Both the position numbers and the translations under genes were made by a program. From Sophora flavescens (Eukaryota; Streptophyta; Magnoliopsida; Fabales; Fabaceae): a stretch of DNA of 64,000 nt. Positions within the stretch are counted from its first letter, which is position 1; each line of letters begins with the position of its first letter. Location: positions 75,069,804-75,133,803 of the forward strand of contig CM061070.1 in assembly GCA_030762895.1 (NCBI GenBank), in the 5' to 3' direction. This document shows positions 10,526-22,946 of the stretch, in pieces. The notes beneath the pieces were generated by a model. The model had not been told where the DNA came from and did not search any database. It saw nothing but the letters and a program-made list of their open reading frames with translations.

Positions 10526-12354
10526 TGTAGCGATCAAAAAGAAAAACTTGTTTTTCTTTTAGAGAATGAACATGGAGTCGCCACCAACTTTATGTAATTT
10601 CGGGAAAGTTGGAAAACCCTTTAAGAAAAAAGTTTCGGGTTCGGGAGTCGATTACGTCTAGGGAAGGCATGGAGACTTAACCCCACGGCACCCTAGAACA
10701 TCCATAAAAATGGTTACCCAAAATTAGTTGTGTAAATTATTAATAACTTAGAAAATATTTGTTTTACCCCGAAAACCGTTTTTTAAAAAAACATCTTTAG
10801 TTGTGAAATTTTTTTATTAAAACTAAATGAGGTTGAACATGGCACGTAAGTCCACAGGGCAACCTCAAAATCTAAAGGGTTGAACATGACACTTGTCATA
10901 GGGCAACCCAAGAAATAAGTTTGTTTTAATTAAGTGATCATTTTCTATTTTTATGTAAAATAAATAATTTTACCTCTTGGAAATAGAACAGAAATGAAAC
11001 GTAGAAATGAAACGTTTTACTAACTTATTCAGTAAACAGAGACACGGAAAAATAAGAATGTCAAGAGAAATTTATGAATAATATCAACAAAGAGAACAAG
11101 GATTACCAAATGAGAGCAGAATAACAATGATTTTGTTTTCTCCCAGTGGTAAGATTTCAAGATAAAAACCCTTACAGAAGCTTAAACATGCAATGGAAGA
11201 CCTACTCGTCCAACAGAAAATGCAACAGACGGTACTTCTCCGTCCAACAGTAAATGCAACGTACTGGACTGGACCTCGCATCCCAACAGCAAGTACAATG
11301 GACGGGACCACCCCGTCCAACAGCAAGTCCAATGTAATGGACGGGACCTCCCCGTCCAACAACAAGTGCAATGGACTGGATTGGACCTCGTCGTCCAACA
11401 GCAAGTGCAATGGACGGGACCACCCCGTCCAACAACGAGTCCAATGTAATGGACGGGACCTCCCCGTCCAACAGCAAGTGCAATGGACGGGACCTCCTCG
11501 TCCAACAGCAAGTGCAAATGCGATGGACGGGACCACCCCGTCCAACAACAAGTCCAATGTAATGGACGGGACCTCCCCGTCCAACAGCAAGTGCAATGGA
11601 CGGGACCCCCCCGTCCAACAGCAAGTGCAATGGACGGGACCACCCCTTCCAACAGCAAGTGCAAATGCAATGGACGGGACCACCCCGTCCAACAGCAAGT
11701 GCAATGGACTGGATTGGACCTCGTCGTCCAACAACAAGTGCAATGGACGGGACCACCCCGTCCAACAATGAGTCCAATCTAATGGACGGGACCTCCCCGT
11801 CCAACAGCAAGTGCAATGGACGGGACCACCTCGTCCAATAGCAAGTGCAAATGCGATGGACGGGACCACCCCGTCCAAAAACAAGTCCAATGTAATGGAC
11901 GGGACCTACCCGTCTTACAGCAAGTGCAATGGACGGGACCACCCCGTCCAACAGCAAGTGCAATGGACGGGACCACCCAGTCCAACAGCAAGTGCAAATG
12001 CAATAGATGGGACCACCCCGTCCAACAGCAAGTGCAATGTAATGGACGGGACCTCCCCGTCCTACAGCAAGTGCAATGGACGGGACCACCCCGTCCAATA
12101 GCAAGTGCAAATGCAATGGACGGGACCTCCCCGTCCAACAGCAAGTGCAATGTAATGGACGGGACCTCCCCATCCTACAGCAAGTGCAATGGACGGGACC
12201 ACCCCGTCCAACAACAAATTAGTTATGAGCCCCCTCCTTTCTTCATTATTTTCTTTTTCTTCTTTCTCTTTTTACTATTATTATTAGTCTCCTTGAAACA
12301 TAATATCATAAAAAAATTAGAACAAAATGAAGACGGACAAAATGGGTGTTCACA
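10526..12354 (-). repeat. Ogre 3' LTR
   Basis: It begins TGTAG and ends GGTGTTCACA. Positions 10526-11175 align with 44321-44968 of the 5' LTR, and 11176-12354 with 57265-58159. Compared with the 5' LTR about 800 bp are missing at the junction near 11175, including the minus-strand TATA box seen at 45131-45140. The rest is mostly the hairpin minisatellite. Confidence 0.9.
11185..12215. repeat. minisatellite of about 33-bp hairpin units in the Ogre LTR
   Basis: About 30 tandem units have the core GGACGGGACCACCCCGTCC. Each core is an inverted repeat with arms GGACGGG and CCCGTCC and a loop ACCAC or ACCTC, followed by the linker aacagcaagtgcaat. Some units carry a 6- to 7-bp linker extension (aaatgc) or a shorter arm. 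Because many units are 33 bp, long open frames appear in several frames of both strands; these are artefacts. Homologous arrays occur at 57290-58022 and, with a diverged unit, at 12510-12860. Confidence 0.95.
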
Positions 12355-12372
12355 GTTGCCCCTCTTTACTTG
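12355..12372 (-). promoter_or_regulatory. Ogre polypurine tract
   Basis: On the minus strand the sequence immediately before the 3' LTR start (TGTGAACACCC) reads CAAGTAAAGAGGGGCAAC, a purine-rich plus-strand primer placed exactly where reverse transcription needs it. Confidence 0.8.
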
Positions 12373-12474
12373 TTGCATACTAGAAGACATGATTAGTCGT
12401 GACTTTTCATGTATTGTAGTAATGAACAAGTAAAGAAAATGAACACATATTTTGTCCAAAAAAACATGAGGAGC

Positions 12475-12975
12475 TCAGAAGAAAACCTTACAGTTTGAAA
12501 ATAAAATTGCAGTGGACGGAACCTCCTCGTCCATCAGGAGAGTAAATATGCAGTGAACCTTAGAGCTCGAAAATAAACATGCAATGGACGGAACCTCTTC
12601 GTCCAACAGAAAATGAAATGTGCAATGGACGGAACCTCCTCGTCCAACAGAAAAGTAAATATGCAATGGACGGAACCTCTTCGTCCAACAGATAATTAAA
12701 TGTGCAATGGACGGAACCTCCTCGTCCAACAGAGAAGTAAATATGCAATGGAAGGAACCTCTTCGTCCAACAGAAAATTAAATGCAGTGGACGGTACCTC
12801 CTCGTCCAACAGAAAAGTAAATATGCAATGGACGGAACCTCCTCGTCTAATAGAAAATTAAATGTGCAGCGAGTCTCAGAGCTCGAAAATAAACTTTCAA
12901 TGAGCCTTAGAGCTCGAGAATAAAGATGCGGTGAGCCTCAGAGCTCGAGAATAAAATTGCAGTGAGCCTTAGAGC
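12475..12975. repeat. second, diverged minisatellite in the Ogre 3' UTR
   Basis: Tandem units of about 42 bp contain GGACGgaacctcctCGTCC, an inverted repeat with 5-bp arms, plus the linker aacagaaaa-taaatatgcaat. They pass into units built on gagccttagagctcgaaaataaa. A short piece of the same family lies in the 5' LTR at 51040-51190. Hypervariable tandem repeats in the 3' UTR are established for Ogre elements. Confidence 0.9.
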
Positions 12976-13615
12976 TCGAAAATCTTCAATCAGTAATCTG
13001 AAACAAATGAGAATCCCTTCCTTTTGAGGGCAACGGAACCAAATGCTCCATGGAAAAACTTCCACCAACCAAACCCTCGTTCACTGGCCACTCTGGGACG
13101 AGGCTTTACTCATTCTTTTAACAACATTGGTCACCAAAGAATCTGATAACTTATGTGGTGGATGTTATGTTTGTCCTCCCAAGCTTATTTGCATCATTCT
13201 TTTGTCGTCCAGTGCATGCTACCTCTTCCATTGAATTTGAAGTATTGAGTCCTCTTGGTTTAAACCATTCATTGGTGCTACTATTAGAATTATCAAATCA
13301 TACCATTAAACTTATATTTACTTTTATTGAGACATGACCATAGTGATTGAACATGAGAGTGAACACGACAGGGGAGTGTGAAAGAAAAGCCTCTTGCCTT
13401 AATACGAGAATTTAGTTTGTTAAGAGACAATAACAATGAGAACAAAATTACAAAAGGGATCATGAAGATTTAAAAACAAAGATAAGCAAAGAAAATTACG
13501 AGAATCACATAAAATTTGCCCTAGTGTTGGTCCTTTGATTTTCATTTAATTGATTCCCCTCAGCCTTTTGATGACAGATCTTGGCTTCTGTTTCTGATTC
13601 TTCAAACACACCTTC
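12976..13615 (-). other. Ogre 3' UTR, non-coding
   Basis: No recognisable coding sequence. The last three bases, ttc (13613-13615), are the target duplication of the CACTA insertion. The UTR continues at 22947. Confidence 0.6.
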
Positions 13616-13800
13616 CACTACAAAAAAACTGTTAATTTGTGGAGGTTATATTGAGGGGGTTTCTTAAACCGCCACAAATGAACATCAATTTCAATTAATA
13701 TTGGGTTCCCAGCAAAACGCCCAAATCCAACTTAACAGTGGCGATTTAAGATTCAATTTATGGAGGTTTATAACCCCCTCAAATTAAACATTAAAATATA
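13616..13800. repeat. CACTA left terminal and subterminal repeats
   Basis: After the terminal repeat come words such as tgtggaggtta, gggggttt, accgccacaaa and tggaggtttataaccccctc. They are inverted and direct copies of the motif that dominates the right end (gaggttaaaaacccccacaaa). In CACTA elements such subterminal repeats are bound by the TNPA protein. Confidence 0.75.
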
Positions 13801-16050
13801 TCCTCCCTTGCTCTTCATTGCCAGCACAAAACCCAAAAAAAAATTTGCCAGACTAAAAACCCAAATCCCTGTTTGCGACCTAATTAGGTTATGTAGAGAA
13901 ATTTCTTTTCACTCTCAAGCTCAAGGACGACGTCGAGTCGTCGACCCCACTCATCCATCGTTCTTCTGCGCTGCACCTCAAGGACAACAGGACACCATCG
14001 TTCTTTGGCTTGCTGCACCTCACCGTCTCACCATCCCGTGGTATGTCGTGGTTTGTAATTTTATGTCATCTATGTGTGTCGCCTGCTATGCCAAAAAGCT
14101 CTTTGTTCTCCCTCAATCCCTCTGTTGCCATAAGCGGCATGAATGCAAAGCAGAGAGCACCTTTTTCCTCTCGCTCCTTCTCACACCCGTTAGTGTGGCA
14201 AGGTGTGACTCCGGCTCTTTATTTTTAGTTGCTTGACTGAGAACCACTAACTCGTGTTCTGTTACATTTATAGATTAATTAGGGATTTGATTGACTAGGA
14301 ACCACTAACAGAAGATGCTTCTTGTTTAGTGATGAGAAGGGCTTTGTTGGCGCCCTAGGGCTTTCCTAATTGACGAAGGCCATAAAATTACCGTGTTGGA
14401 GACAAGACTCTGCTCCTTCCCGTTTCTCTCGTTTGGGATGTTTTGAAAGTGAAAAAACTAAAGCAGAGAACGGGTTAGACTTTGATAGTCTTTTGCGGTT
14501 TTCCCTTGAAGGCATAAAAGTTAAATGATTGACCCATTTGTGAGGATACCAATTCGAATTGGTTATGTTTTATGTTCGTTGAGCATTATCATCATTATTA
14601 TCATTAAATGTATATCATGTAGTTTAAGCACAATTTATAGCATTTTCATTTGGGGTGTTCGACTTTTTGAGCTGCAATGATGTTCGCCATGATTTCTTCT
14701 TGAGTGATTTGTTTGTTGTGCTAAAAATTCTGTTGTGACAGACAGAATATTTATTCTTGTGTCATACATATGGTTGCTTTGTGATGCTAAGTCACATATC
14801 ATGTGCATTATTATGGTGTGTGGGGTGTGGGGTGAGAGAGAGTAAGGTGTAAGTAGTTATATATTATAGTTTTTGATTCAGTTGTTATTTTATTGTTGAT
14901 GCTGGATTTTACCGTTTTGGAGTGGATTCTTCCAATGGATCCTCTGGTGATGCTCTTGTTGGCTTTGAAAGGTAAAATAAAAAGTTTACTGAGACTGAAA
15001 CCTAAAATCTGGAAAATAAAGCAGAGAACAGGGTACATTGCATTAACGAATTCTTGCTAGAAAATAGTTTATCTATCAAACTTTCTTTGTTGGTATTGTG
15101 TTGCATGAGACAAGAATCCTCTCAACCCTTCTCTAGATCATAACTTCATATGCTTCAAGATTTTTTGTAATTTGTAGACATCATGATGACCATGATGGTG
15201 ATGATATGCCAATTTATAGTGTATGTGCCTCAATCTAAAATATCATAGTTTGTGACTATAAATTTGCTGCATATAATCTATAGTTTCATACAAGGTCATG
15301 GCATTATATTCCCTTGCAATACTCATCCGAGCCTACAAATAACCCACCATAAGGTAATGTTCTTTTTTAAGTCAATTGTTTGACAAAACTGCTATATATC
15401 CTTTAGTGCTATCTTACCTATGGTTGAAATTGAGCAGCTAGAGATTTATTTAGATTGTGTTCTGGTTAATGGCCTCGTTGAGTTTATTAGTGATTTTAGT
15501 TCCGTTTGCTTAATTTGGTCACACAGTTTATTCTCGCAACTCTTATGCTTGTTGAATTAAGAAATTGCTCAATTCATGTTGTTAAATTTTTAGTTACATG
15601 TTCAGTTAGAGAATGGAAAGAAACAGATTTTATGTTGGAATCAAGAAGTCTGTGTGTTCTTATTTGGATACGGGTTAGAGTACCCCTTGTACTCTTTTAA
15701 TATATTTTTGCTTATAAAAAAAAAAAAACATAATCTATTTTCTAATTTATATTCGGCTTTCTCTTTCATTTTCAGAATTGTGATTTGCATTGACGGATTA
15801 TTTTGCGGCAAGGTAGCACAATACTCAAGGAGCAAACTACTTCATCAGTAAGTTTTATTGTAATATACCATATGCTTTAGTTGGACTAATTCTTATGATT
15901 TTCTTTTAGTTAGATTACAATGTTTATAGAGACTTTACTTTTCTTTACTTAGATTATATTACATACAGAGAGGCCTTGCTTCATGTTGGAAATTTATGAA
16001 GTTTGGTTTTTATGAACTATTATTGTCAACTTGTTTAGGTATATTTACTA
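13801..16050 (+). other. CACTA 5' region upstream of the transposase
   Basis: No frame resembles a known protein, and the 158-codon frame at 13760-14236 looks accidental. The stretch presumably holds the promoter and perhaps a non-coding first exon, since CT-rich and GC-richer sequence occurs at 13900-14040. No specific promoter element is convincing. Confidence 0.5.
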
Positions 16051-19000
16051 ATGGATAAATCTTGGATTGCTAAAGCACGAAATACAATTGAATACTCAGA
16101 TGGTTTAAGTAAGTTCTTAGATTTTGCTTTTGAGAATGGGGCTGTTGGAGATACGATACGATGTCCATGTCCCAAATGTGGGTTTATGAAATGGCAAACT
16201 AGAGACATAGTTCATGATCACTTGCTTTGGAAACCATTTCCTGAAAATTACGTAATTTGGAATCTACATGGTGAGAAACAAGTACCAGAGACTTCTAGAC
16301 ATGAAGATCTTGTGCAAGAGACATTTCATTCTGAAAATCCAATGGAAACTATGATCAATGATGCATTTGGGCACTATAGGCGACAACCCACTAATATAGA
16401 CGAATCACAACCATCAGGTACAAATGAAATATTAAATGAGGGGCCAAGGGAGGATCGTGGTGATTTTTATGAGTTCCTCAATGACGGAAATCAAACATTG
16501 TATGAAGGGAGCAAGTACGCAAAACTAGAATTTTTAATCAAATTATATCATATAAAGGTTTTGTGTGGATTAAGCGACAAGGCAATGACTATGATATTGG
16601 ATTTATTGAGAGATGCATTTGAACAAGCAAAGATACCTCCTTCTTTTTTTGAGGCCAAGAAAATCATCAACAAACTTGGTCTTAACTATACCAAGATACA
16701 TGCATGTCCAAATGATTGTATGTTATATGTGGGAAATGATGACAAAAACTTGCAAACTTGCAAACATTGTGGAACATCCAGATGGAACCCAAAGAAGAAG
16801 AAAAAGCAAGCTGCAAAAGTTTTGCGTTACTTCCCATTGAAATCAAGATTGCAAAGATTGTTCATGTCTTGTAAGACTGCAGAGCACATGAGATGGCATG
16901 CTTTGGAGAATAATAAGGATGGGTTGATAAGGCATCCACGGGATGGTGAGGCATGGAAGACATTTGATTTAATTCATCCTGAATTTGCTTCAGATCCTCG
17001 AAATGTTCGCTTGGGCCTTGCCACCGATGGTTTTAACCCTTTCGGGACGATGAGTTCTTCTTATAGCATTTGGCCTGTGTTCTTGGTTCCATACAATTTT
17101 CCTCCTTGGATATGTATGAAGCACACTTCCTTCATCCTATCGATGATCATTCCAAGCAAGCAGATGCCCGGGAATAATATAGATGTGTACTTACAACCCC
17201 TTGTAAAGGAGTTAAATGAGCTATGGAATGATGGTGTGGTCACCTTTGACGCATCAATAAATGACACTTTTACAATGCGGGCAGCTATTATGTGGACAAT
17301 TAGTGACTTTCCCGGCCTAGCTAATCTATCTGGTTGGAACACACATACAGGTTTGGCTTGCCCAACTTGTAACTTTGACGCAGAACCTTGTCGCCTTCCT
17401 CATAGTAAAAAGTGGTGTTTTATGGGTCATCGTCGTTTTTTGAGCAGAAATCATAAATTTAGATTGAATCGTGTTCGCTTTGATGGGAGCACAGAGGAAC
17501 GAAATCCACCATTAAAATTATCAGGATCTGACATTTTGAGGCAAGTGGAAAATCTTAATGTTACATTCGGGAGAGGAGCAATGCTTGATGGCAGGGGAAA
17601 AAGATCCAGACAAGCAACTAAACAATGGAATAAAAGAAGCATATTCTTTGAACTTCCATATTGGGAGTCTAATTTGTTGCGTCATAATCTTGATTTTATG
17701 CATATTGAGAAAAATGTATGTGATAATCTCTTGTATACTTTGCTCAATGAGAAGCCTAAATCAAAAGATAATCTCAATGCCCGAAAAGATTTGAGAGAAA
17801 TGGGCATACGACGTGATCTTTGGCCCGATGATAAAGGGGGATATCACCTTGCTTTGTTTTCACTAACACGTGATACCAAAAAGTTGTTTCTTAAAACTTT
17901 GAAGAATGTTATTGTGCCGGATGGTTACTCAAGTAACATTTCTAGATGTGTTGATGAGGTACAACAAAAGATATTTGGGTTGAAAAGTCATGATTGTCAT
18001 ATTATAATGGAACAATTGCTACCACTAGCAATTCGCAATTTGTTGCCAAACAATGTTATTGCTGTCTTGGTGGAGTTCTGTTCATTTTTTAGAGTCCTTT
18101 GTGACAAAAGCTTGAATCTTTCAAACCTTCAAAAGCTCCAAGATCGCATTGTGGTTACACTTTGCCACCTAGAAATGTTTTTTCCTCCATCATTCTTCAC
18201 AGTTATGGTCCATTTAACTGTCCATCTAATAGAGGAAGCAAAACTTGGAGGTCCGGTGCATTACAGATATATGTATCCTGTGGAGAGGTAAAAGAATTAT
18301 ACCTTATATTTATGGTATCTTGTTTTATATATCCTATTCGTTCACACTTATCGTCCATTTTTATAGGGAACTGGGTCATTTGAAGTCCTTTGTACGTAAT
18401 AAGGCACAACCAGAAGGTTCTATAGCCGAGGGTTACCTAGCGGAGGAGTCTCTTACCTTTTGTTCTCGATACCTTGAAGATATAGAGACAAGATTCAATA
18501 GACCTAGACGTGTGTGTGATGAGCCAAATGAGAATTATCCTTCTTATGCATCCTCTATCTTCCCTCAACTCGGTAAAACAATAGGAGCTTTCTCAATGTT
18601 CACGTTAACTCCAATACAAAAACTACAGGCTCATCGATATGTGCTTCTAAATTGTTTAGTAGTCGCACCATTTGTTGAGTGAGTAATTGTTTTCAATATA
18701 CAAGTCATTTAGTTATTTCAAATATACAAGTCATGTGCATTAATTACAATATATTTAATCGATGTAGGGAATTTAGAGGGTTCATAAAAAGAAGTTCAAG
18801 GTCAAGAAGACCTTCATCTACGGAGATAGAAAAGAGGGTAACTAGAGAGTTTGTTGATTGGTTTCAAAAGCGAGTAAGTGGTCAACCAGTAGTTTTGTTT
18901 GTATTTGCAATGTTTGCCTTCAAATTTGACTAATCATTATTTATTTATTTAGATTATGAATCCAGAAATAATAAATACAATGTCTACTGATCTAAAGTTT

Positions 19001-19649
19001 CTAGCACGAGGTCCATTGGACAATGCAAGAAGATTTACTGCTTACAACATTAATGGGTTCAAATTTCGAACATTAGCTCGAGAAGAGGGATTGAGAACAC
19101 AAAACAGTGGTGTTTTTTTATTATCCAAAACTTCTTGTGTTTCAAGTAGTGTTGATGGGAACTTAAGGCAAGCAGACTTGCCTTATTATGGCAAGTTGGA
19201 AGATATCATAGAGATTAATTATTATGGTCTGTTCAAGGTTATTCTTTTCAAATGTAAATGGGCTGATATTACTCGAGACAGGGGGTATAAAAAGGACGAT
19301 TGGAATTTTAATTGTGTTAATTTTGATAGATTGATTCATATAGGTGATCGTGAAGAACATGATCCCTATATTGAGGCATCTCAAGCACAGATGGTATATT
19401 ATGTAGATGATGTGGTTAATAAAGGATGGAGTGTTCTTTGTGCATTTAAAACCTAGAGATTTGTATGAAATGGGAGAAGAAGTAGAAGATGAAGTATATG
19501 AAAATGAGCCATACCAAGAACAGCAACTTGAGCAACCTTTTAACATTGATGATGATTATGTGCAATTGGCTACCAACCATTTAAATGATGATACAACTGA
19601 CTCAAACTTGCCCGTTAACTTAGCAACAAATTCACAAATGTCTGAGTAG
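16051..19649 (+). CDS. CACTA transposase, TNPD-like, four exons, one frameshift
   Basis: This is the enzyme that would cut and rejoin the CACTA ends in the nucleus. Exons are 16051-18287, 18367-18678, 18768-18873 and 18953 onward, and all introns (79, 89 and 79 bp) are GT-AG and keep phase. Exon 1 starts MDKSWIAKARN with a Cys-rich CPCPKCGF stretch (transposase-associated domain, residues about 1-75). It continues through the transposase_21 region, with CPNDCMLY near residue 220, ATDGFNPFG near 330 and LDFMHIEKNVCDN near 550, and reaches MYPVER at the splice. Exons 2-3 hold the DUF4218-type tail (LGHLKSFVRNKA) and exon 4 the DUF4216-type part (YYGLFKVILFKCKW). Near 19430 a 1-base shift truncates the frame at 19456; in the other frame HLKPRDLYEMGEE continues to a stop at 19649. 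The shift falls near the C-terminus, so some activity cannot be excluded. Confidence 0.9.
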
Positions 19650-19797
19650 AAGTTAGTTAATATTGTACTTTATCTGGAGGTAATAGTTTCATTTATGAAG
19701 TTTTAAAGGCATGTTTATAAATATAAAATTATAACATACGTGAATTCTCTAATTATTTCACATCTTATCTTTTTCATTTTTTCAGGTCTCTAGAGTC

Positions 19798-22288
19798 ATG
19801 CCAAAGGTTAAACGTTTTCGAAATCCACAAAAGGCAGCCCCTCAACCACAATGTGATGCATGTCCTCCAACACAACCTCCAACTCATTCTTCACTAATGC
19901 CAAATCCTATAGAGTCTTCACCATCACGTGAAGCCCCATCACATGCTTCATTGAACCATTCACCACCACATTCATCATCGGCGCCTGATATGCCTCAAGA
20001 ATCTCAAACATCTACACAACGTGATGGACGTGAGTCTACACAATATTGGAGTGTTGAATCAATAGGTATGTGTTATAATTACTTGTAATTAACATATTGT
20101 TTTCATATATTTTTTGGTTAAGTAAGGTTTTTTATTAATTAAGACTCCGAAGAAGCTATCAAGAAGATTAAGGTCAAAGTTAAGGAGGTCAATAACTTGC
20201 CAAATGGGGAACGCATAATTGTGCACTTTGATGAGCTAGGCGCTGCAATTGGAGAAGCACAAGGCTTGCTTGCTGGATATTGTGGAACATTGGCAATTGA
20301 TTGCAAATTGTTTCCAATTAATTTTGAAAAGTGGTCTGCAAAAAATAGGCATGCCTAGTACTTATTTTGAAGAATGCTATGAAACAATCATGAAGGTATA
20401 AGCATTATGTGTGCATAACTTTTTATCTACATTAAATTTTATATTTACATATAAATGCCTAATCACTAACTGTGTTTTTCCTTGAAGCCTCGATTTTGTT
20501 TTAGGACAATTGAAGCTGTTGCAAAACGATATTGCAAACTTAGTATTGGTAAGAAGTGGGCTGGACATAGACAGAAATTGTGGAATGAGTTCTATGATCC
20601 AACCAAAACCAAAAATGAAATCATAAGTAATGTGCCAATAGGTATTGAAAGAGACCAATGGGCTCAGTTCGTTAATTACCGTCTAAAACCAGAAACACTG
20701 GTATGATTTTGATTACTTTGTTCAATTTATTATTGGTTTAGCTAATTATTTGATTAATGCATGAAATTGTTGTAATTGTTTTATATAGGAGCTTTGCAGA
20801 AGAAATAAAGAAATTCGAAGCAAGCAAGTGATTCCACATACTGGTGGTTCTAAAGCTAACTCAAGAAGAAGGCAGCAAATGGTAGTAACATTAATTAACA
20901 TGATAGATTTTAGTATTTATCTAAGTTCATGGTTTGATTCTATTTATTTATTTATTTTTGCTATTTTAGTTGGTTGAAACTGGGAAGCAGCCTGGTCGTG
21001 GAAAAGTATATATTCAAACTCATAAAAGAAAGGATGGATCATATGTAAATGATGCGGCAAGGGTTGTAGGGGTAAGCTTAACTTGAATATATTGTTTTTC
21101 AACATTTTGGATTTAACCACAAGAATTTAAACTTAATAATTTTGTATGCTTATAGGAACAAATTGAAATGGGTCTGACTCAAAGCACTGTTGATGAATCA
21201 GAAATTTCGCCAAATGATATTGTTGGTAAAGTGTTAGGGAAAGAGCACTCTGGGAGAGTGAAAGGCCTGGGTATGGGAGCAGCTCCTACTAATGCATTTA
21301 GGAATACTAGATTAAGACTTTCGAATTTAAGTCAGTCATCATCTAATGTTGCTGCTTCATCTTCATCTTCTAACCCATGGCAAGAGAAGTGCATCCGATT
21401 AGAATCACAAGTTCAAGATACCATGGGTGCACTTAAAGCTTACATGATAATGAAGGAAGGAAGGATCCCTGAAGAATTAGTTGGCTACTTTGGTCCACAA
21501 GATGTAAGTGCTTTTATAATGCTTATGTTCAATATTTATGATTTACATTTCTTCGTTTTTCTTGGGTAAATCGTTGGTGTATGAGAAATGTGTAACTTTG
21601 GAGCAATCTCAATTTTCAACTATTGTTTGCTGAATTATTAGAAATGTGTTTGAGAATTGAAAGACCTAGAATGGCATTGTTTCCTATTTTTCTGGCCTAT
21701 GATGCATTAGTTGTGTATTTTTCAGCTATTTTTCTGGTTGCAGCATAGGACTGGTTTGTATAGTGGGGACTGGACTGATAAGTTGTGTAGTGTTGGCTTG
21801 ACTTGGAGGTCTAGCTTAAATGGCATCCTTGCTGTTCTGATTTGCAAATGGATAAAAAAATATTTGATACACAGTATGGTTTAATACACAGTATATTTAA
21901 TACACAATATAGTGTCATTTTCAATTCTGATTATTGTGTATTGCCATTTGATGGACAACGTTGTTGTGCTAGATGGTGGAATGCTTTATGGTTGTGGCAT
22001 TTGCTTATATTTTTTTTGTTATACAATAGGCTTTTTAGTTTCTTATTGATGGAGCTTTTTAATGTGACATCTCCTATTTTTAGTACTTGTTAACCAAGAT
22101 TATGAGGGGTTCTTGGTACTTTTGTTCTTTTTATCACTTTTGCAAATATATCAATTTTAATAGATATTTTTATATTTTGAATATTTCAACTAATTTTTTT
22201 TTTTTTCCAGCCAAATGATGCTGCATGTGAGCCAAATTCGCCTTTGGATGCAAGAGGATCATCCGGAGCTAGCACTAGCAATATTTGA
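19798..22288 (+). CDS. TNPA-like second CACTA protein, seven exons, one frameshift
   Basis: It matches the plant transposase (Ptta/En/Spm, transposase_24) type, the DNA-binding accessory of CACTA elements. Exons read 19798-20065, 20144-20395, 20488-20700, 20789-20881, 20970-21071, 21156-21503 and 22211-22288, with GT-AG borders and matching phases. A Pro/Ser/Thr-rich N-terminus (residues 1-90) precedes the conserved core: GERIIVHFDELG, then FRTIEAVAKRYCKLSIGKKW, WNEFYDPTKTKNEII and KRKDGSYVNDAARVV. A C-terminal part has a Ser run and a possible short coiled coil (QEKCIRLESQVQDTMGALKA). Near 20341-20347, in an A run of exon 2, the frame slips, and STYFEECYETIMK is read one frame over. It lies 3' of the transposase in the same orientation, as in other CACTA elements. 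Confidence 0.85.
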
Positions 22289-22539
22289 TGTTCTTTTTTT
22301 TTCTCATTTAATATAAAACTACTTTTAGGATATTATGAATTCAAGTTATATTCTCTAAATTACAATTGATATTTGAAACATACTTATCTCACCATGGTTA
22401 TGTTTTTAATGAATTTTTTATGACTATTTCGGTAAACTTTTGTTAAAAATATTTCAATTGTCGTAAAATGGGAAGATTTAAAATCATTAGCAAATAAGTA
22501 AATTCGAAACAAAAAACGTATCAAATAATGAGATATATA

Positions 22540-22943
22540 TTATTGCGGTAGGTGGTGTTGATAACTATATAGCGGTCATTAATAGAGGAGGTTAAAAACT
22601 CCCACAAAATAAACAATGTAATGACCATTCATACTCATTTATAGAGGAGGTTAAAAACCCCCACAAATTAACCAATTTAATGACCATTCATAGGCATTCA
22701 TAGAAGAGGTTAAAAACCCCCACAAAATAAACAACCGTCGCTACTAGTGGAGGCTGAAAACCTCCGCAATATAACCGCCACAATATAAGAAAGATACCAG
22801 AGGTTTTCATAAACCGCCGCAAATTGCTTGTGGCGAACGTAACTGCGGCGGTTTCCAAAAACGCCGCAAATTATTTTGCGGAGGTCAAAAACCGCCACAA
22901 ATTGAGTTTAAAACCCCCGCAAATTGACAGTTTTTTTGTAGTG
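22540..22943. repeat. CACTA right subterminal repeats and terminus
   Basis: At least four direct copies of gaggttaaaaacccccacaaa (one base variants) lie at about 22580-22730, then inverted copies with accgcc(g/a)caaat to the terminus. The dense arrangement close to the end is what CACTA transposases need for end recognition. Confidence 0.8.
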
Positions 22944-22946
22944 TTC

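Larger units (their letters stand above)
13616..22943 (+). mobile_element. CACTA (En/Spm) DNA transposon, nearly complete
   Basis: The ends are CACTACAAAAAAACTGT and its exact inverse ACAGTTTTTTTGTAGTG. The flanks carry the 3-bp duplication ttc (13613-13615 and 22944-22946), as expected for CACTA elements. The 9328-bp interior has two plus-strand intron-containing genes in the canonical order, TNPD-like transposase then TNPA-like protein, and subterminal repeats at both ends. It inserted into the Ogre 3' UTR, so it is younger than the Ogre. Each gene has one apparent frameshift, so autonomy is probably recently lost. Confidence 0.95.

Noticed and set aside
11185..12215. CRISPR-like array of palindromic repeats of about 33 bp
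   Set aside because: The linkers are repeated with the units and are not unique spacers, there are no cas genes, and the DNA is plant nuclear. It is a minisatellite in an LTR.
11084..12433. Long open frames on both strands over the minisatellite
   Set aside because: They arise because many repeat units are 33 bp and lack stops in several frames. The translations are low-complexity repeats in all frames.
13760..14236. 158-codon frame at the CACTA 5' end
   Set aside because: It starts within the subterminal repeats and shows no family resemblance. CACTA elements usually carry promoter or leader there.
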